Origin: Chloroflexota bacterium
GTDB lineage: Bacteria > Chloroflexota > Dehalococcoidia > Tepidiformales > Tepidiformaceae
DNA length: 5,707 nt
Direction of reading: 5' to 3'
NCBI GenBank assembly: GCA_025350285.1
Contig: JANXYE010000206.1
Coordinates: forward strand, 1-5,707
The notes beneath the pieces were generated by a model. The model did no database searches and was not told the origin of the DNA. It worked only from the letters and a program-made list of their open reading frames with translations. Shown here piece after piece: positions 5,618 to 5,707 of this stretch. Both the position numbers and the translations under genes were made by a program. Numbering within the stretch: the stretch's first letter is position 1; every line of letters begins with the position of its first letter.

Positions 5618-5707
5618 GGTAGCACCACCGGGCGAACGAGATACCCGAGTCTCGACGTTGGTTATGTAATGTTCAGCGATTGGGTTCGGTCGGCCATTCA
5701 GATGGGC
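5610..5707 (-). promoter_or_regulatory. Leader and possible promoter region of the operon
   Basis: No recognised gene lies here. The stretch is more AT-rich than its surroundings around 5661-5670, where the minus strand reads ATTACATAAC; TACATA at 5663-5668 could serve as a -10 element, but I see no good -35 hexamer. TACCAT close to the start codon is a second weak candidate that would give an almost leaderless message. An inverted repeat CGAGA/TCTCG (5637-5641 and 5650-5654, 8-base loop) lies between them and could be an operator or chance. A minus-strand frame is open from the window edge to the TGA at 5606-5608, but its codons (ATA, CGA, mixed third positions) do not look like the neighbouring genes, so I do not call it coding. 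Confidence 0.3.

Noticed and set aside
5606..5707. Open minus-strand frame entering from the right edge and ending in the GTGA at the lipoprotein start
   Set aside because: Its 33 codons have mixed third positions and codons unlike the neighbouring genes, and no resemblance to the YidD, RnpA or RpmH C-termini. It was left as leader sequence, although it cannot be fully excluded without the next bases.
1..5707. parS site near parAB
   Set aside because: I looked for the palindrome TGTTTCACGTGAAACA and close variants on both strands by eye and saw none; sites may lie outside the window.
1..5707. Mobile element, CRISPR array, tRNA or rRNA, prophage or defence genes
   Set aside because: The window is filled by six housekeeping-type genes with short junctions; no repeats, terminal inverted repeats or RNA gene signatures were seen.

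Overview
This is a GC-rich bacterial segment in which all six recognisable genes lie on the minus strand and are tightly packed, so the window reads as one operon transcribed from right to left. It is core, origin-type chromosome, with no mobile element, RNA gene or CRISPR array visible. The short five-helix YidC without a large periplasmic domain, the long Jag/KhpB with an N-terminal Jag_N domain, a lipoprotein signal and the high GC content fit Chloroflexota (perhaps a Dehalococcoidia-like lineage) better than Proteobacteria, Actinobacteria or low-GC Firmicutes. That placement is an inference, not a demonstration.

Layout in transcription order: a 98-base leader with possible promoter elements (5610-5707); a beta-propeller lipoprotein with about eight blades (4476-5609); the membrane insertase YidC (3622-4479); the RNA-binding protein Jag/KhpB (2625-3668); a PfkB/ribokinase-family sugar kinase (1794-2612); the partition ATPase ParA/Soj (1024-1797); and ParB/Spo0J (962 down past base 1, with only the extreme C-terminus cut by the window edge).

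The junctions imply translational coupling. Lipoprotein/yidC share a GTGA overlap, yidC/jag overlap by 47 bases, jag and the kinase are separated by 12 bases containing a perfect AGGAGG directly after the jag stop, and the kinase and parA share an ATGA overlap. parB alone sits behind a 61-base gap and has its own strong Shine-Dalgarno sequence.

The cluster joins two known conserved pairs: yidC-jag (envelope protein insertion and an RNA-binding regulator) and parA-parB (origin segregation). In Bacillus-type chromosomes these pairs are separated by mnmE, mnmG, rsmG and noc; here a single sugar kinase of unknown substrate takes that place. The most interesting points are the apparent ACG start codon of that kinase, the propeller lipoprotein coupled to YidC, and the three-codon upstream reading frame overlapping the lipoprotein start. 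I did not find a convincing entirely new system: the families are known, and the novelty is in arrangement and translation signals.
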